Positions 29,181 through 40,195 of a stretch of 64,000 nt of DNA are shown here, piece by piece; the first letter of the stretch is position 1, and each line of letters starts with the position of its first letter. This DNA is from Acanthosepion esculentum (Eukaryota > Mollusca > Cephalopoda > Sepiida > Sepiidae). A program made the translations under genes and the position numbers. Under the pieces are notes generated by a model. It saw only the letters and a list, made by a program, of their open reading frames with translations. It was not told where the DNA came from and ran no database searches. The DNA is taken from contig OZ038500.1 of assembly GCA_964036315.1 (NCBI GenBank), forward strand, positions 61,908,102 through 61,972,101, in the 5' to 3' direction.

Positions 29181-30150
29181 CTCGTTGTATAATGACAATG
29201 ATTCATCTTAGAATTTCAGACAATATTTACTTGATATTTATTATCATATTAATTTACACGTATTGCAAAAAACAAAAATGATGGCAGTATTTAAATAATT
29301 TTGCAATTGCATTGATTATATTTTCTGCATAAGTAATCTATGATTTTTGTTTATAACTGTGTTTCTCAACATTTTTTTTTCAGGGTGTGCTTGAAGAATA
29401 ACTAAAATTTTAGAGGGCACTTAAAGTTAAATTTTAATAAGGAAAAATTAGTCATGAAATTTGAAAATAGTAAAATAATAAAGAAGTCTCCTCAAGCATT
29501 TATTTTAAAACATTGCATTGCTTGGTGTCTAACTTTTTAAAAATAAAGTGTTTTTTTTAAATAAAAATAATTCATAAATTATTCTTCTATTAACTTGGGT
29601 CACACCTGGCAACCTTTCATTAGCATACCTATAAACACTGGTCTATACTATTGTTGCATGCAATTCAGCTTTTAAATCATTAAAAATTATTATTATTACT
29701 GTAGATACAATAAAACCCTTCAGGAAGAGAAAGTTCTTCTGATCTGAATATGCTAGTAAATTAGTTTTGAAAAAGGCATGTATCCTTCAATTTTTAAGCA
29801 AGTTTTCAAAATCCAGAGGGTGCCCAAACTTTTGCCCTATAATGTAAAAGAAGTCAAACAAAACTAAGATTCATAAAGATGTAGTGAAGGTTACTACAGT
29901 TGAGCTGATTATTGAACTCTCCTTATTAAACCATTATATTCATATTCAAGTAATTCTGCATTTTAAAATTATACAACTAAAAATATCGAAAGAAAGTCAA
30001 TACAAAACTTCTACATATTACTTTATGCTAAATACGGAATAGTTTACCACTGCTGTCAAAAATTGATGGCAATATATAATTTTTTTATCTGTATTGGCTA
30101 TATTTTCTGCATGAGTAATCTAGAATTTGCATCTGTATAATTAACTTTAT
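29181..30150. other. No recognised gene; a diverged direct repeat
   Basis: 29279-29345 and 30064-30135 share GATGGCA, TTGATTATATTTTCTGCAT-like sequence and AGTAATCTA. AT-rich, no ORF. At 29350-29850, edges such as CCCAAACTTTTGCCCT could be remains of a DNA transposon, but I cannot support that. Confidence 0.4.
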
Positions 30151-30154
30151 TATC

Positions 30155-30780
30155 ACATGGTCTGGAGCCCCTGCTGTTTGCCTCAGGGTTCTTGATAAGA
30201 TCCAGAGACGGATATGCAATGTGATTGGCCCTGATCTGTCATCTCATCTGCAGTCGCTCTCTCACAGACGCGATGTTGCCTCGCTCTGTCTTTTTTACAA
30301 ATACTTTCACGGTAATTGCTCCGAGGAGCTGCTTTCGCTTGTCCCTAGGCCTCATAAATTTAAACGTCCTACGAGGCTGGCATCCCGTTCCCACCCCTTC
30401 ACCGTTGAAACTGTTAGATGTAGACGTCTCTTCTACTCCAATAGCTTCATGTCTCGCACATCTCGCCTGTGGAACTCCCTTCCCTATTACTGTTTCCCTG
30501 ACAAATACAAGCTCCAACTATTTAAGTGTAACGTCAATTGACATCTCCAGTTGCCTTGATCTATCCACTTCCCTTCTCCACATCCTTTCACCTTTCATTC
30601 CTATCTGCTCTCGCTCCAAATCTTCTGTAACCCCCTTGCCTTGATCGATCCACTGTCTTTCTCTTTCTCCACATCCTCTCCTTTACCACTCCTATCTGCT
30701 CTTCCTCCAACCCTTCTATAACGCCTTGCGTGATAGTGGCCTCCAGCCTTGCTTGGGGTGATACGCTTAAAAAAAACAAA
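30155..30780 (+). mobile_element. LINE family B, 3' end with tail
   Basis: 5'-truncated copy starting at TGGTCTGGAGCCCCTGC. The plus frame gives MIGPDLSSHLQSLSHRRDVA, CLFYKYFHGNCSEELLSLVP, VETVRCRRLFYSNSFMSRTS and RLWNSLPYYCFPDKYKLQLF. The 3' UTR ends CAGCCTTGCTTGGGGTGATA and an A-rich tail. It is less damaged than the copy at 11975-14945, which is frameshifted at this point. Confidence 0.85.
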
Positions 30781-31289
30781 AAAAAAACAAAAATGTAATA
30801 AATAATTCTAATTTTAATTCTTTTTTTTTTTTTTTTTTTTTAGATTCTTTCATACTCAGTGACCCCTTGAATCTTAGTAGCTTTGTCAGCTTGTTTGGGG
30901 TGAAATGATTAAAATAAATCTTTAAAAGTAAAAATATCTGAAGATAATATTAAATAAAAGAAATATAAAGCAATTTATTAGTTGCAGGATCTCACAGCAT
31001 TAACTAATGAAATATTCCATTGTTATGATAATTTAAGGCATGTTTGCTTATTGGTGTTTCCGTGACAGTGGAATATCTCATTACTAAGAGATAGTCAATA
31101 AGTATATAAAATCAAACTATATTTATTATATTGTAAATATGTGGCTAGTTATGACAGTTTTTAATTATAATTTCAGGTAATATTAAATGCTATTAAAAAA
31201 TGTGTCTGAATATTTAAGGTACAGCGGCTCTTTTTCACATACACACACATGAAGACTTGTAAAGTGAGAGAAGCAGACAGACACAAAGT

Positions 31290-32690
31290 GAGACAGACAG
31301 ATGTGTAAAGAGAGACAGAATGACAGGTATAAACAGAGTGGCATAGAGAGACAGACAGATATAAACAGAGTGGCATAGACAGACAGATATAAACAGAGTG
31401 GCATAGAGAGACAGACAGATATAAACAGAGTGGCATAGAGAGACAGACAGATATAAACAGAGTGGCATAGAGAGACAGACAGATATAAACAGAGTGGCAT
31501 AGAGAGACAGACAGATATAAACAGAGTGGCATAGAGAGACAGACAGATATAAACAGAGTGGCATAGAGAGACAGACAGATATAAACAGAGTGGCATAGAG
31601 AGACAGACAGATATAAACAGAGTGGCATAGAGAGACAGACAGATATAAATAGAGTGGCATAGACAGACAGACATATATAAACAGAGTGGCATAGACAGAC
31701 AGATATAAACAGAGTGGCATAGAGAGACAGACAGATATAAACAGAGTGGCATAGACAGACAGATATAAACAGAGTGGCATAGACAGACAGACAGATATAA
31801 ACAGAGTGGCACAGAGAGACAGACAGATATAAACAGAGTGGCATAGAGAGACAGACAGATATAAACAGAGTGGCATAGAGAGACAGACATATATAAACAG
31901 AGTGGCATAGAGAGACAGACAGATATAAACAGAGTGGCATGGAGAGACAGACAGATATAAACAGAGTGGCATAGAGAGACAGACATATATAAACAGAGTG
32001 GCATAGAGAGACAGACAGATATAAACAGAGTGGCATAGAGAGACAGACAGATATAAACAGAGTGGCATAGAGAGACAGACAGATATAAACAGAGTGGCAT
32101 AGAGAGACAGACAGATATAAACAGAGTGACATAGAGAGACAGACAGATATAATCAGAGTGGCATAGAGAGACAGACAGATATAAACAGAGTGGCATAGAC
32201 AGACAGATATAAACAGAGTGGCATAGAGAGACAGACAGATATAAACAGAGTGGCATAGAGAGACAGACAGATATAAATAGAGTGGCATAGAGAGACAGAC
32301 AGATATAAACAGAGTGGCATAGAGAGACAGACAGATATAAACAGAGTGGCATAGAGAGACAGACAGATATAAACAGAGTGGCATAGAGAGACAGACAGAT
32401 ATAAACAGAGTGACATAGAGAGACAGACAGACATGTAATGCGAAATAGATAGACAGACAGATATAAGCAAAGTGGCATTGAGAGACAGACAGAAAGACAG
32501 ATATAAACAGAGTGGCATAGAGTAATAGAGAGATATAAATAGAGTGGCATAGATAGAGAGAGATATATAAACAGACTGGAATAGAGTGAGAGAGATATGC
32601 AAGCGCTGGCATAGAGTGAGATAGAGAGACAGACATATGTAAACAGATTGTCACAGAGAGGCAGACAGACATACAAACAGATTGACAATG
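31290..32690. repeat. Minisatellite, 32-bp unit, about 40 copies
   Basis: The core unit is AGTGGCATAGAGAGACAGAC plus AGATATAAACAG (32 bp). A 28-bp short variant (GGCATAGACAGACAG) is interspersed. Flanking units from about 32410 onward diverge progressively. Because 32 is not a multiple of 3 and the unit lacks minus-strand stops, all three minus frames stay open (532, 501 and 277 codons), giving Cys/Leu/Ser/Tyr-rich peptides. I regard these as non-coding. Confidence 0.97.
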
Positions 32691-33166
32691 AGAGATAGAT
32701 ACAAATAAATCGTGATATAAAATAGAACAGTGAAGCACATGTTTAATAAATGGTATATTAACGATATTCATTTTTCATGGACACACTGTATATATATTTA
32801 TTAAGACGTAAGCAGATAAAAAATTATAGATGCGAATAGATGTGAATATTCACATATTTAAGCATAAATATCTTCTACTTGTCCTTCTAATTATCAATCG
32901 AATTTTTATTTGGGAAAGTTTTAAATTAGCATTCGGGTAATCATAGCAATTGTTGTTAACATTTAACATGTACATTTTCGAGGACATCCTGTATATGTAG
33001 ATATCTCAGATATAATAAACCATTACATGATAAGTGGAAAGATTGCACATTGCTCAGTTTACAGGTAAGAGCGACCACATTTACCTTAAAAATAGCACTT
33101 GATGCAAACACTATCTTTCTTTTGGAAAGGCAAATTATAAACATGCTTTTGTTTTCAATTTATTCA

Positions 33167-33169
<3 letters not shown>

Positions 33170-33218
<49 letters not shown>
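33170..33218. repeat. (TA)n microsatellite
   Basis: TA run abutting the 5' edge of the 5S-headed SINE. Confidence 0.97.
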
Positions 33219-33220
<2 letters not shown>

Positions 33221-33221
<1 letters not shown>

Positions 33222-33460
33222 AATTACAGGCATAATATGTTGAAATACCAGTTCTAATACAATCACTGAAGTTAAGCAACATCAAGCCTGGTCAGTGCCT
33301 AGATGGCTGACTACCAGATGCAGTAAGCTTGGATGTGCAGATGGTGTGGTAGATAATAGCTCAGAATTGGAAATTGGAGAACTGAGTTCCAATTTCAGTT
33401 AAGTTCATTATATTCACTTACATAGAAATACTCAAATCCAAAAATTTTTGATTCAATTAC
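33221..33460 (+). mobile_element. 5S rRNA-tRNA chimeric SINE
   Basis: A 5S-like head (33223-33330) is joined through GGATGTGCAGATGG to a tRNA-like part (AGATAATAGCTCAGAATTGG, B-box-like CTGAGTTCCAATTTC). The SINE body TTCATTATATTCACTTACAT follows. The order 5S, tRNA-like, body is the same as at 38470-39150 and 42011-42524. Confidence 0.78.
33223..33330 (+). pseudogene. 5S rRNA-like SINE head
   Basis: CACTGAAGTTAAGCAACATC, AAGCCTGGTCAGTGCCTAG and GGCTGACTACCAGATGC follow the order of metazoan 5S rRNA, including the internal control region of the 5S gene (A box, intermediate element, C box). Many substitutions show it is not a functional rRNA gene. Confidence 0.75.
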
Positions 33461-33470
33461 CCACCACCCC

Positions 33471-33540
<70 letters not shown>

Positions 33541-33575
33541 GTGGTGGTGGGTAATTGAATCAAAAAATTGGAAAA
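33440..33575. repeat. Inverted repeat around a (TA)n loop
   Basis: TTGATTCAATTACCCACCAC (about 33448-33467) and its inverse GTGGTGGGTAATTGAATCAA (33543-33562) flank a (TA)n run of about 60 bp. The arms are perfect over more than 20 bp. Confidence 0.85.
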
Positions 33576-33644
33576 AAATCTCACATGTTTTGTTACTAGA
33601 TTAAACTATTTTTAGTCTAATAATGTTTGTTTTCACTGATGGTG

Positions 33645-33647
<3 letters not shown>

Positions 33648-33683
<36 letters not shown>

Positions 33684-33872
33684 AAAAAATACCTAAAGTC
33701 TTTACTCTGTAAAGTGCTCAACACCAAGATTACCTATACAGGCCAAAAACGCTTGACAACATTATTTCCTAAGAAAGATTGACCCTAGTCGTAACCCAAG
33801 TTTCACACTCACATGATCTTCCAACGGCTTAATATTGTCAAGCATGTATTTGTATTTTGTCATTCATAAATT

Positions 33873-33945
<73 letters not shown>
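33648..33945. repeat. Two (TA)n tracts and an inverted word
   Basis: TA runs lie at 33648-33681 and 33876-33938. CCAAGATTACCTATACAG at about 33726 has its inverse at about 33983-34000, so the second tract lies inside a loose inverted repeat. Confidence 0.8.
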
Positions 33946-33947
<2 letters not shown>

Positions 33948-34004
33948 ATATGCTTGATAATGATGTGTTTTTTGGTGGGGTCTGTATAGGTAATCTTGGT
34001 ACAT

Positions 34005-35150
34005 AAGTCAATGTTTGCTTTAGTTTTTTTTTTCTTTTTGCTGTCCTTTTGAAATTTTATCTTGTAACGGTATTTAGGTTTCTGGCAAGTTATTTGTTGG
34101 TTCCACCAACAGTTTTGGTTTATCTTTGTATGTGTGTGTGTTTGTGTGTGTGCTTGTGTAAAATCTTTAAAAGGACAATATGAATAAAGATGTTTTCCTT
34201 TTCTCTTTATTCATATTTATGTATAAGTCTTATTCAGTGAAGAAGAGTGTCTACTTATTTTTGAAATTAGTGCTGTAAATCATTTTTAAAAATGGACACA
34301 AAAATTAACCATTGGCATTACTCCAAAAACTTACATATAAATAACCATAATTATAATAATGATAGTTTAATAATTTTAATTTATTAGTTTTAATTAATTT
34401 AAAAATAACAATCATAATTTAAATAATTTGCACACACAGAAACAGTCATATATGTATGTATATTTATTGCTAATGAAAAGATCAGGTAATTTTGACCATG
34501 AAATTTGGTTCCCATGTATGCCAAAAATTCCCAGCACTTTTTCCAGTCTTTTTTAATTAAGAGGCTGAATATTCAATAGAAAACGTTTTTTTTTTTGTTT
34601 TTTTTTGTTTTGTTTTTAAGTATAAAAAAAAAAAAACTTTAAAAATGTTAATAAAAAGTTAAGCACTGGAAACTTTTATACTCACACACACACACACACT
34701 GGATTGGGTGAATTTAAAAACTGACTATTAGTTCTTAATAAGGAAGGTAGACTGCTAGCTACACCGTGTGTGTGTATGTACGTGTGTTCGATAAAACAAC
34801 ACAATATTTTCTAATCGTTAGAATGAACACGTGTCTTCAATCTTTCCAATTTTGTTTTTAATTCTTATTTACCATTTACAAAAAAAGAAAAGAAAAAAAG
34901 CTACAACTCATCATACATAAACTCGTTATGAAAAAAGCGAAACAAATATTTTTTGCTCCCAAGAAAAGACACATTTTTTATTCAGTTTTTTGTAGTTTAT
35001 TTTAGCTTTTTTACCTATATACTATTTTTTTTAAGTTCCCTAGCTTACGATGACACAGCAAAGCACTTTTTAAAAATATAAAGGAAGAGAAGAATGCTTT
35101 TAAATTGCTCATAAAACGTGGTTGGGTAAACTTTGTTTTCATTTTTAAAA
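34005..35150. other. No recognised gene
   Basis: AT-rich DNA with several A or T homopolymers and a short (CA)n at 34682-34700. Confidence 0.5.
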
Positions 35151-35156
35151 TGTTTT

Positions 35157-35209
35157 AATTTAGCATTCTCGACGAGGAATTTTTTATTCCTCGTCGAGAA
35201 TGCTAAATT
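35157..35209. repeat. Perfect 24-bp-arm hairpin
   Basis: Left arm AATTTAGCATTCTCGACGAG plus GAAT, loop TTTTT, right arm the exact inverse. No terminal duplication was recognised. It encodes nothing. Confidence 0.9.
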
Positions 35210-35214
35210 TTTTT

Positions 35215-35890
35215 TTCAAGGGAACATTTAAAAATACAAAAAAAAAGTAAGTAAAAAAAAGACGGAAAAAAATCACAAAATATAAAACAGGTGAAATTGT
35301 ACTTACTCATTTAAATAACTAAGAACCGTGTCATCAGTTTGGTCTGAGGATGGTGCATACGGTAGAAGACAAAATTGCGTAAAGTTATCACTACTTATTC
35401 TTGGGTCGGAGGAAGAAGGAAGGATTTAGACGGCTGCTGCTGATATCTTAACGCGCCTAACAACGTCGGCCTCCTGCACTAGTTAAAAAAAACACTTTAC
35501 TACTGGAACTACTACAACAAAATTGGTAGAATTAGTATGAGAAGAAAATCGTACTCTCTTAAGGACTTACTTAGTATCTTCTGCACATGCAGCAGATGGG
35601 ACAGGCCTGCTTGGTGCCTTGCAAGATACTTCTTACGCACTTCCTACCCGCCATCAATACTCGGAAAGGCGGTGTTCGAGCCTAGGTAGAAACAGTATTC
35701 CGAATGCTGCTTTTTAGTTGTTAAGCGTGTAATTTTTCTTTATTTAGTAGACTAGAGCATTACCATCTCCCTAATCATAAAAAGTACACTCAACCAATTT
35801 GGCCATTTGCCAGGTTACACTTACTTTTAAAAAATATCGTGTGACAAATTAGCTAACTAACTACGCGTACCGGTCTGTGGTTTTCGAGCT
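35215..35890. other. No recognised gene
   Basis: Mixed sequence. A GC-richer patch at 35400-35480 and 35600-35690 has no domain or RNA signature I can name. Confidence 0.45.
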
Positions 35891-35899
35891 CAACGAAAG

Positions 35900-36290
35900 A
35901 TTCACATGCATTTTTTTTTCAAGGTAGAATCTCCTCCCCACTACTTGTCGGGTGGCACAAGGTCAACTGGAAGCAGAAATAAACTTAGCGTATTTGATAG
36001 CATGAGACATTTAACATTACAGACTTCTCTTCAGTGCCGTGGGCGATCATGCCTCTCCACAACTTCCTTTCTGTTGACCCTCACACTATCTTTTGACTCT
36101 TTCATCTTTACCATATCTCTTGCTCTTGTTCTGCTAGCTATTCACACAAACTCATTAAGTCGCTTATTCGCTCTTTTCCCCTGCTTCGCTTGCCTTCAAT
36201 ATGCCCTGTGGTGTCAAATTCTCCAAGCCTTATTTCCTCATTATATCTCCCAGAAATTTGTCTATTTCTCATTGTAATTATAAATGCCTT
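35900..36290 (-). mobile_element. RTE-like LINE, 3' remnant
   Basis: The plus strand shares TTCTGCTAGCTATTCACAC, GCCTTCAATATGCCCTG and CAAATTCTCCAAGCC with the RTE copies. The minus strand reads DLMSLCE and LAEQE in the correct region. Decayed. Confidence 0.6.
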
Positions 36291-36472
36291 TGTAGTTCCT
36301 GTTTAACTTAAAACTTTCTGGTTACTAACATGTTTAGTCCCCGGTATTCTATTAAAATTAGTTTTAATAAAACATGTGATATTAAATTGTATGAAAAACT
36401 AATTAGGAAAATTAGAATGTTACTAATACAGTTTCTTTAAAAAAAGAAACCACCAAAGTGAAGCCAGACAGG

Positions 36473-36476
<4 letters not shown>

Positions 36477-36542
<66 letters not shown>
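36477..36542. repeat. (TA)n microsatellite
   Basis: Uninterrupted TA run. Confidence 0.98.
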
Positions 36543-36543
<1 letters not shown>

Positions 36544-36544
36544 C

Positions 36545-37535
36545 AAAAACATGAATAAAAATTTATGTGCAAAAAATTTACATGAAAAATGAACTCCAAA
36601 ATGATGTTATAAAAGTCGCCAAATGTAGCCAGGAGGTTTTTTAAAAATGCGAATAATGATTTCCCCCCCCCTCTCCCAAAAAAAAAATGTTGCCCTAAAC
36701 TGATGTTATAAGATAATAACCAAAACGTAACTAAACTGTTTTAAGCATTATGTGGTAAAAAATTACAAAATGAGAGTCAACTTTGATGTTGTCAGACTAT
36801 CGCAAGGTGCAAACAGACGTAGTTTGATTTGTTAGTGACTCCCAAAGTTTTTAACTAATGAGGATAGAAAGTATACGACCCTAACGAAATGTTTTATTCG
36901 TCCATTTTCTTTACAGAGAGAAAATGTTGTTTGTGAAACCACAAAGGTTTCGGCTCGATCGAGAAACACTGTGATCTGAGACGAGAAATGCTGTTTCTAC
37001 TGTCGCTGTTACTGCTGAAGAAGAAAAAGAATCTTCTAAATTTGAAATACGAATGTATTTTCTAAACTTATTAGTTTATCTCATTCGAATGTCTTTTCTA
37101 AACCTGTGAGAGTTTGTCTCATATTTGAATACGCCTATTTCGAAAACTTGAATATTTATCTGAAACTTTGCCTGGGATAGGTCGTCCTCTTTCACCTCTT
37201 CTATCTTCGACCTTTCGAATTTGTGAACTTTACTAGGTAAATTAAGTCCATTTGTTATAAAAAAAATTGATTTACATGTACTGTTCTTCGATAAGAAAGT
37301 AAGTAAAATTCCTTTGTTATTAAGGAAAAATGTTTTTCATGCACTATTGTTTTCTAAGAGAAAACAGATTTGTATTTTTAAGAACTGTTAATTTGCCTTG
37401 ATAGTTTGTGGCATACAATGGACATTTCGTGCAAAGCTTATATTATATTTTGTACATATTTTATATTGTAAAATATTTTTTGTTATTTAAATAAATGTGT
37501 TGTTTTTTCAACGCCCACAAAGCTAATCTGTGGTT
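36545..37535. other. No recognised gene
   Basis: AT-rich sequence. A weak imperfect duplication of GAATGTCTTTTCTAAAC-like sequence lies at 37040-37130. Confidence 0.5.
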
Positions 37536-37539
37536 TATA

Positions 37540-37815
37540 CTGCAACTAGGTTGAAAGGATCTTAATTCCAGTTCAAGTATGTTCACCGATTTTGAATTCA
37601 GTGTTGACCTATACTGGTAGCCAACCATGGCTAGACGGTTCAGTTTGCACTAATATTTAACCCACAGTAACGCACTGTGAAAGAGATGGATTCATACATT
37701 TCCCAAGGCTAGTTGTGCAAAAGTTAAGGCAATTATCTCAACCGAAATTCGAACTTGGTTTGCTGATTTCTTATTCTGAGCTTCTAAACATTGCACCACC
37801 TGCACATCCGATGGA
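37540..37815 (-). mobile_element. tRNA-derived SINE, diverged
   Basis: The minus strand has a B-box-like CAAGTTCGAATTTCGGTTGA, then the body (AAGGTATG-like in AAATGTATGAATCCATC) and the module with GCTACCAGTATAGG. Substitution load is higher than in the other copies. Confidence 0.55.
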
Positions 37816-38130
37816 GAATACCTCCTTTAAAATGCTGTCACTACAATAATCAAGATGAGGGCATTAGTCTAAATAAATCAATACATCATCATAATCCTTC
37901 ATCCAAAATATTTGGACATAAAGAAATAAAACGTTTAGATATCAGCTAGTATATTGTAAAAATATTTTTTGACATTTTAATAAATGTTTGCAACTTTAAA
38001 AATTTCACTTTGAGTAAGAGTCTTGTCTTTTTCGTTAGCACCTCTATAAGTACTTGTAAAAGGAAAGATAAATGAGTTGAAATTCCCGCTATTCTATTGG
38101 CATCCTCCCCACCTTATTTTTATTTATTTT

Positions 38131-38460
38131 TTATTTTTACTGATAGTTCACCTAATACAAGGCCCAAGGGTCACTCAAGGTAGAGTATTACTGAGTAAGA
38201 TTGTTGTCATGGAGGGGGAAGTAAGAGAATATTATCAGGACGAATAAGATAGATATCGTTTAATCCTAGACTTAAACAGACCAAGATTGTAGCTGTCAGA
38301 AAAGCACTCTCTCGGGTGTTTATTCCACAATGTAACAGTTATGGAAAAGAAACTGAATAGAATTTGCTTTATATCAAAGGAACACGAAGGGAATGTGGAT
38401 GGTTTGCGACTGTGAACACGACATGGCAGGTCCTAGCTGTGAAGATCTTTTCTCTTATTC
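38131..38460 (-). mobile_element. LINE family A, 3' end
   Basis: GGGTCACTCAAGGTAGAGTA on the plus strand is the family A 3' UTR end (compare 47300-47330). Upstream (minus sense) it matches the C-terminal coding region of 47370-47600, e.g. CATGGCAGGTCCTAGC. Decayed. Confidence 0.65.
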
Positions 38461-38736
38461 TTTCTATTTTAATTGATTCACAAATTTTTACGGTTTATCA
38501 ACCCTTTGCAAGATATTTAAAGCCAGATTTTTTTTCATATTATAAATTTTTTCTGAGATAATAATGATTTACTGATACACGTCTTACTAATCAACCCATA
38601 TCTAGGGATCAAAGAGCTGTATTCATATATTTCCCGAGGCTATTTGCACGTAAGTGACTAAAACGAAACCAATCGGAATTGGAACTCGGCTCTCCGATTA
38701 ACAATTCTGAGCCATTATCCATTACACCACATACCC

Positions 38737-38870
38737 AAGCTTACAGTATTCCCAAGCGGTCACCTGGTATTCCCAAGCAGTCACCCATCTAGATATTGAC
38801 CAGGATCGACGTTGCTTAACTGCGGTGATCTTGTAGGAACCGGTGTTTCAACGTGATGCGCCGTAAGCTT
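38737..38870 (-). pseudogene. 5S rRNA-like unit 1 (with 22-bp internal duplication)
   Basis: The minus strand carries GATCACCGCAGTTAAGCAAC, GTCGATCCTGGTC and ATGGGTGACTGCTTGGGAAT in the order of metazoan 5S rRNA. The stretch CTTGGGAATACCAGGTGAC is partly repeated, lengthening the unit to 134 bp. Not expected to be functional. Confidence 0.8.
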
Positions 38871-38889
38871 ACATCACCCGCACATCCAG

Positions 38890-39006
38890 GCTTACATCAC
38901 CTAGTATTCACAAGCGGCCACCCATCTAGGTAATAACGAGGATCGACGTTGCTTAACTTCTGTCATCGTGCAGGAACCGCTGCTTCAACGTGATGCGGCC
39001 GTAAGC
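38890..39006 (-). pseudogene. 5S rRNA-like unit 2
   Basis: Minus strand: GAGCTTACGGCCGCATCACG at the 5' end, AAGTTAAGCAACGTCGATCC and GGTGGCCGCTTGTG further on. About 117 bp, close to the usual 5S length near 120. Confidence 0.82.
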
Positions 39007-39029
39007 TCATTATATCACCCGCATATCCA

Positions 39030-39147
39030 AACTTACAGCACTTGGTATTCTCAAGCGGTCACCCATCTAGATAATGACTAGGCTCGACGTTTCTTAACTT
39101 CGGTGATCGTAAGGAAATCGATGTTTCTACGTGATACGGCCGTAAGC
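39030..39147 (-). pseudogene. 5S rRNA-like unit 3
   Basis: Minus strand: GGCTTACGGCCGTATCACGT, CGAAGTTAAGAAACGTCGAG, then ATGGGTGACCGCTTGAGAAT and ending CTGTAAGT. This is the 5'-most head of the composite element. Confidence 0.82.
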
Positions 39148-39154
39148 CTCTTTT

Positions 39155-39320
39155 TTTTAATCGGTAGAACCACATCTCAGTCGTTTCAAGTTTCTTAATC
39201 TGTGAGGGGATTGACCAGCATTCACTGCCATATAAGAGATTAGATGTTACATAGTGTTTAGTACATTTTTTCTAGTTTGAATATTATCAATGACGACATA
39301 TATGACATTTTTTATGTTTT
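39155..39320 (-). mobile_element. RTE-like LINE, RT C-terminal fragment
   Basis: The minus strand reads SNLLYGSECWSIPSQIKKLE, then TTEMWFYR. This is the conserved post-polymerase motif (LLYG, TEMWFYRR) of RTE-type LINEs, homologous to about 54220-54310. Confidence 0.78.
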
Positions 39321-39394
39321 GACATATCCTTGTTATTAGAAAGATCACATATGAGTCTTTTAATATTTTTTCGAAATATTATTATTGTAAATAA

Positions 39395-39421
39395 TAATAA
39401 TTATTATTATTATTATTATTC
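39395..39421. repeat. (ATT)n microsatellite
   Basis: Short ATT run. Confidence 0.9.
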
Positions 39422-39424
39422 ACA

Positions 39425-40190
39425 GCATATGATGTTTGTTTCTAGTAAACGTTTATTTTTAGGTACCACCAAAATGGATGCGTTTTTCCTTCAAAGCCCT
39501 TCTCAAATAATGAGAAGGAAACCCTAAAATAAAAAAGGAAGAAGAAGGAAAGACTGAAAACGGCTGCAAAAAGACGGAATTTTGCTGGTCTATGGGTCTA
39601 GTCTTTGTGACTAGAAATCTATCACAATAAGAAAGGCTCCGAGCAGAACTTCCACTGAAAAAAAAAATTTAAAAAATGAAAAAGAAAGGAACGTCGGAAA
39701 ATAAAAGAATTTGGGCCAATCAAAAAACAAAACAAAGAGATCTTGATGTTAGCCGAAACCAAGCCTTCGTTTGGAGTCCTTTCTTAAGGGATATAAACAG
39801 ACAGCCGTTTTCTCTGTATCTGACTCTCGTCAGAGACAGAGAAATCGGACCATCAAAGAAACCATCCAAACGTGTTGCGTGAAGAAACTAAGCGGTCATC
39901 TGCTTAAGACATTTTCCGCCTTTTTGAGGGCCGAAAATACATGCAGATTGACGCAGCGTCCATTTCAAAAGTAATCACATTCCAAACAATACCCAAAAAA
40001 AGATGACGGCTACTACCAAAGTCTGACTATCAACTATCAAATACCCAGCCAAACGAACTTTCGCTACCCCGAATTACAAAAGTTTCACTCCAGTCGAAGT
40101 CAAATAAATAAATATATATTATTTGTTTATACCTTTAATTCTTTTCGCTTATTTCCGAAGTTTCCGATAAATATTGCTAAGAACCTCTGA
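39425..40190. other. No recognised gene
   Basis: Frames at 39676-39882 and 39771-39974 overlap and are lysine-rich from A-rich DNA. No domain recognised. Confidence 0.45.
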
Positions 40191-40195
40191 CCCTT

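Larger units (their letters stand above)
38470..39150 (-). mobile_element. SINE with three tandem 5S rRNA heads
   Basis: In minus orientation the order is 5S, 5S, 5S, tRNA-like (about 38660-38735, B-box-like GAGTTCCAATTCCGATTGG), body, then a tail with GGTTGATAAACCG. Each 5S is followed by a linker related to the first bases of the tRNA-like part (GGATGTGCGGGTG). The tail matches 42020-42180, 53280-53430 and 60060-60200. Confidence 0.8.

Noticed and set aside
31173..32771. A 532-codon minus-strand ORF rich in Cys, Leu, Ser and Tyr
   Set aside because: It is the translation of a 32-bp tandem repeat and is open in all three frames; length and composition follow from the repeat, not from coding selection.
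33720..33850. Possible hammerhead on the minus strand (GGAAGATCATGTGAGTG followed by GAAAC)
   Set aside because: The first core word is wrong, stems are weak, and chance matches are common in this AT-rich background.
38737..39147. Functional 5S rRNA gene cluster
   Set aside because: The units differ from each other at many positions, one has an internal duplication, and they are joined to a SINE tRNA-like segment and tail.
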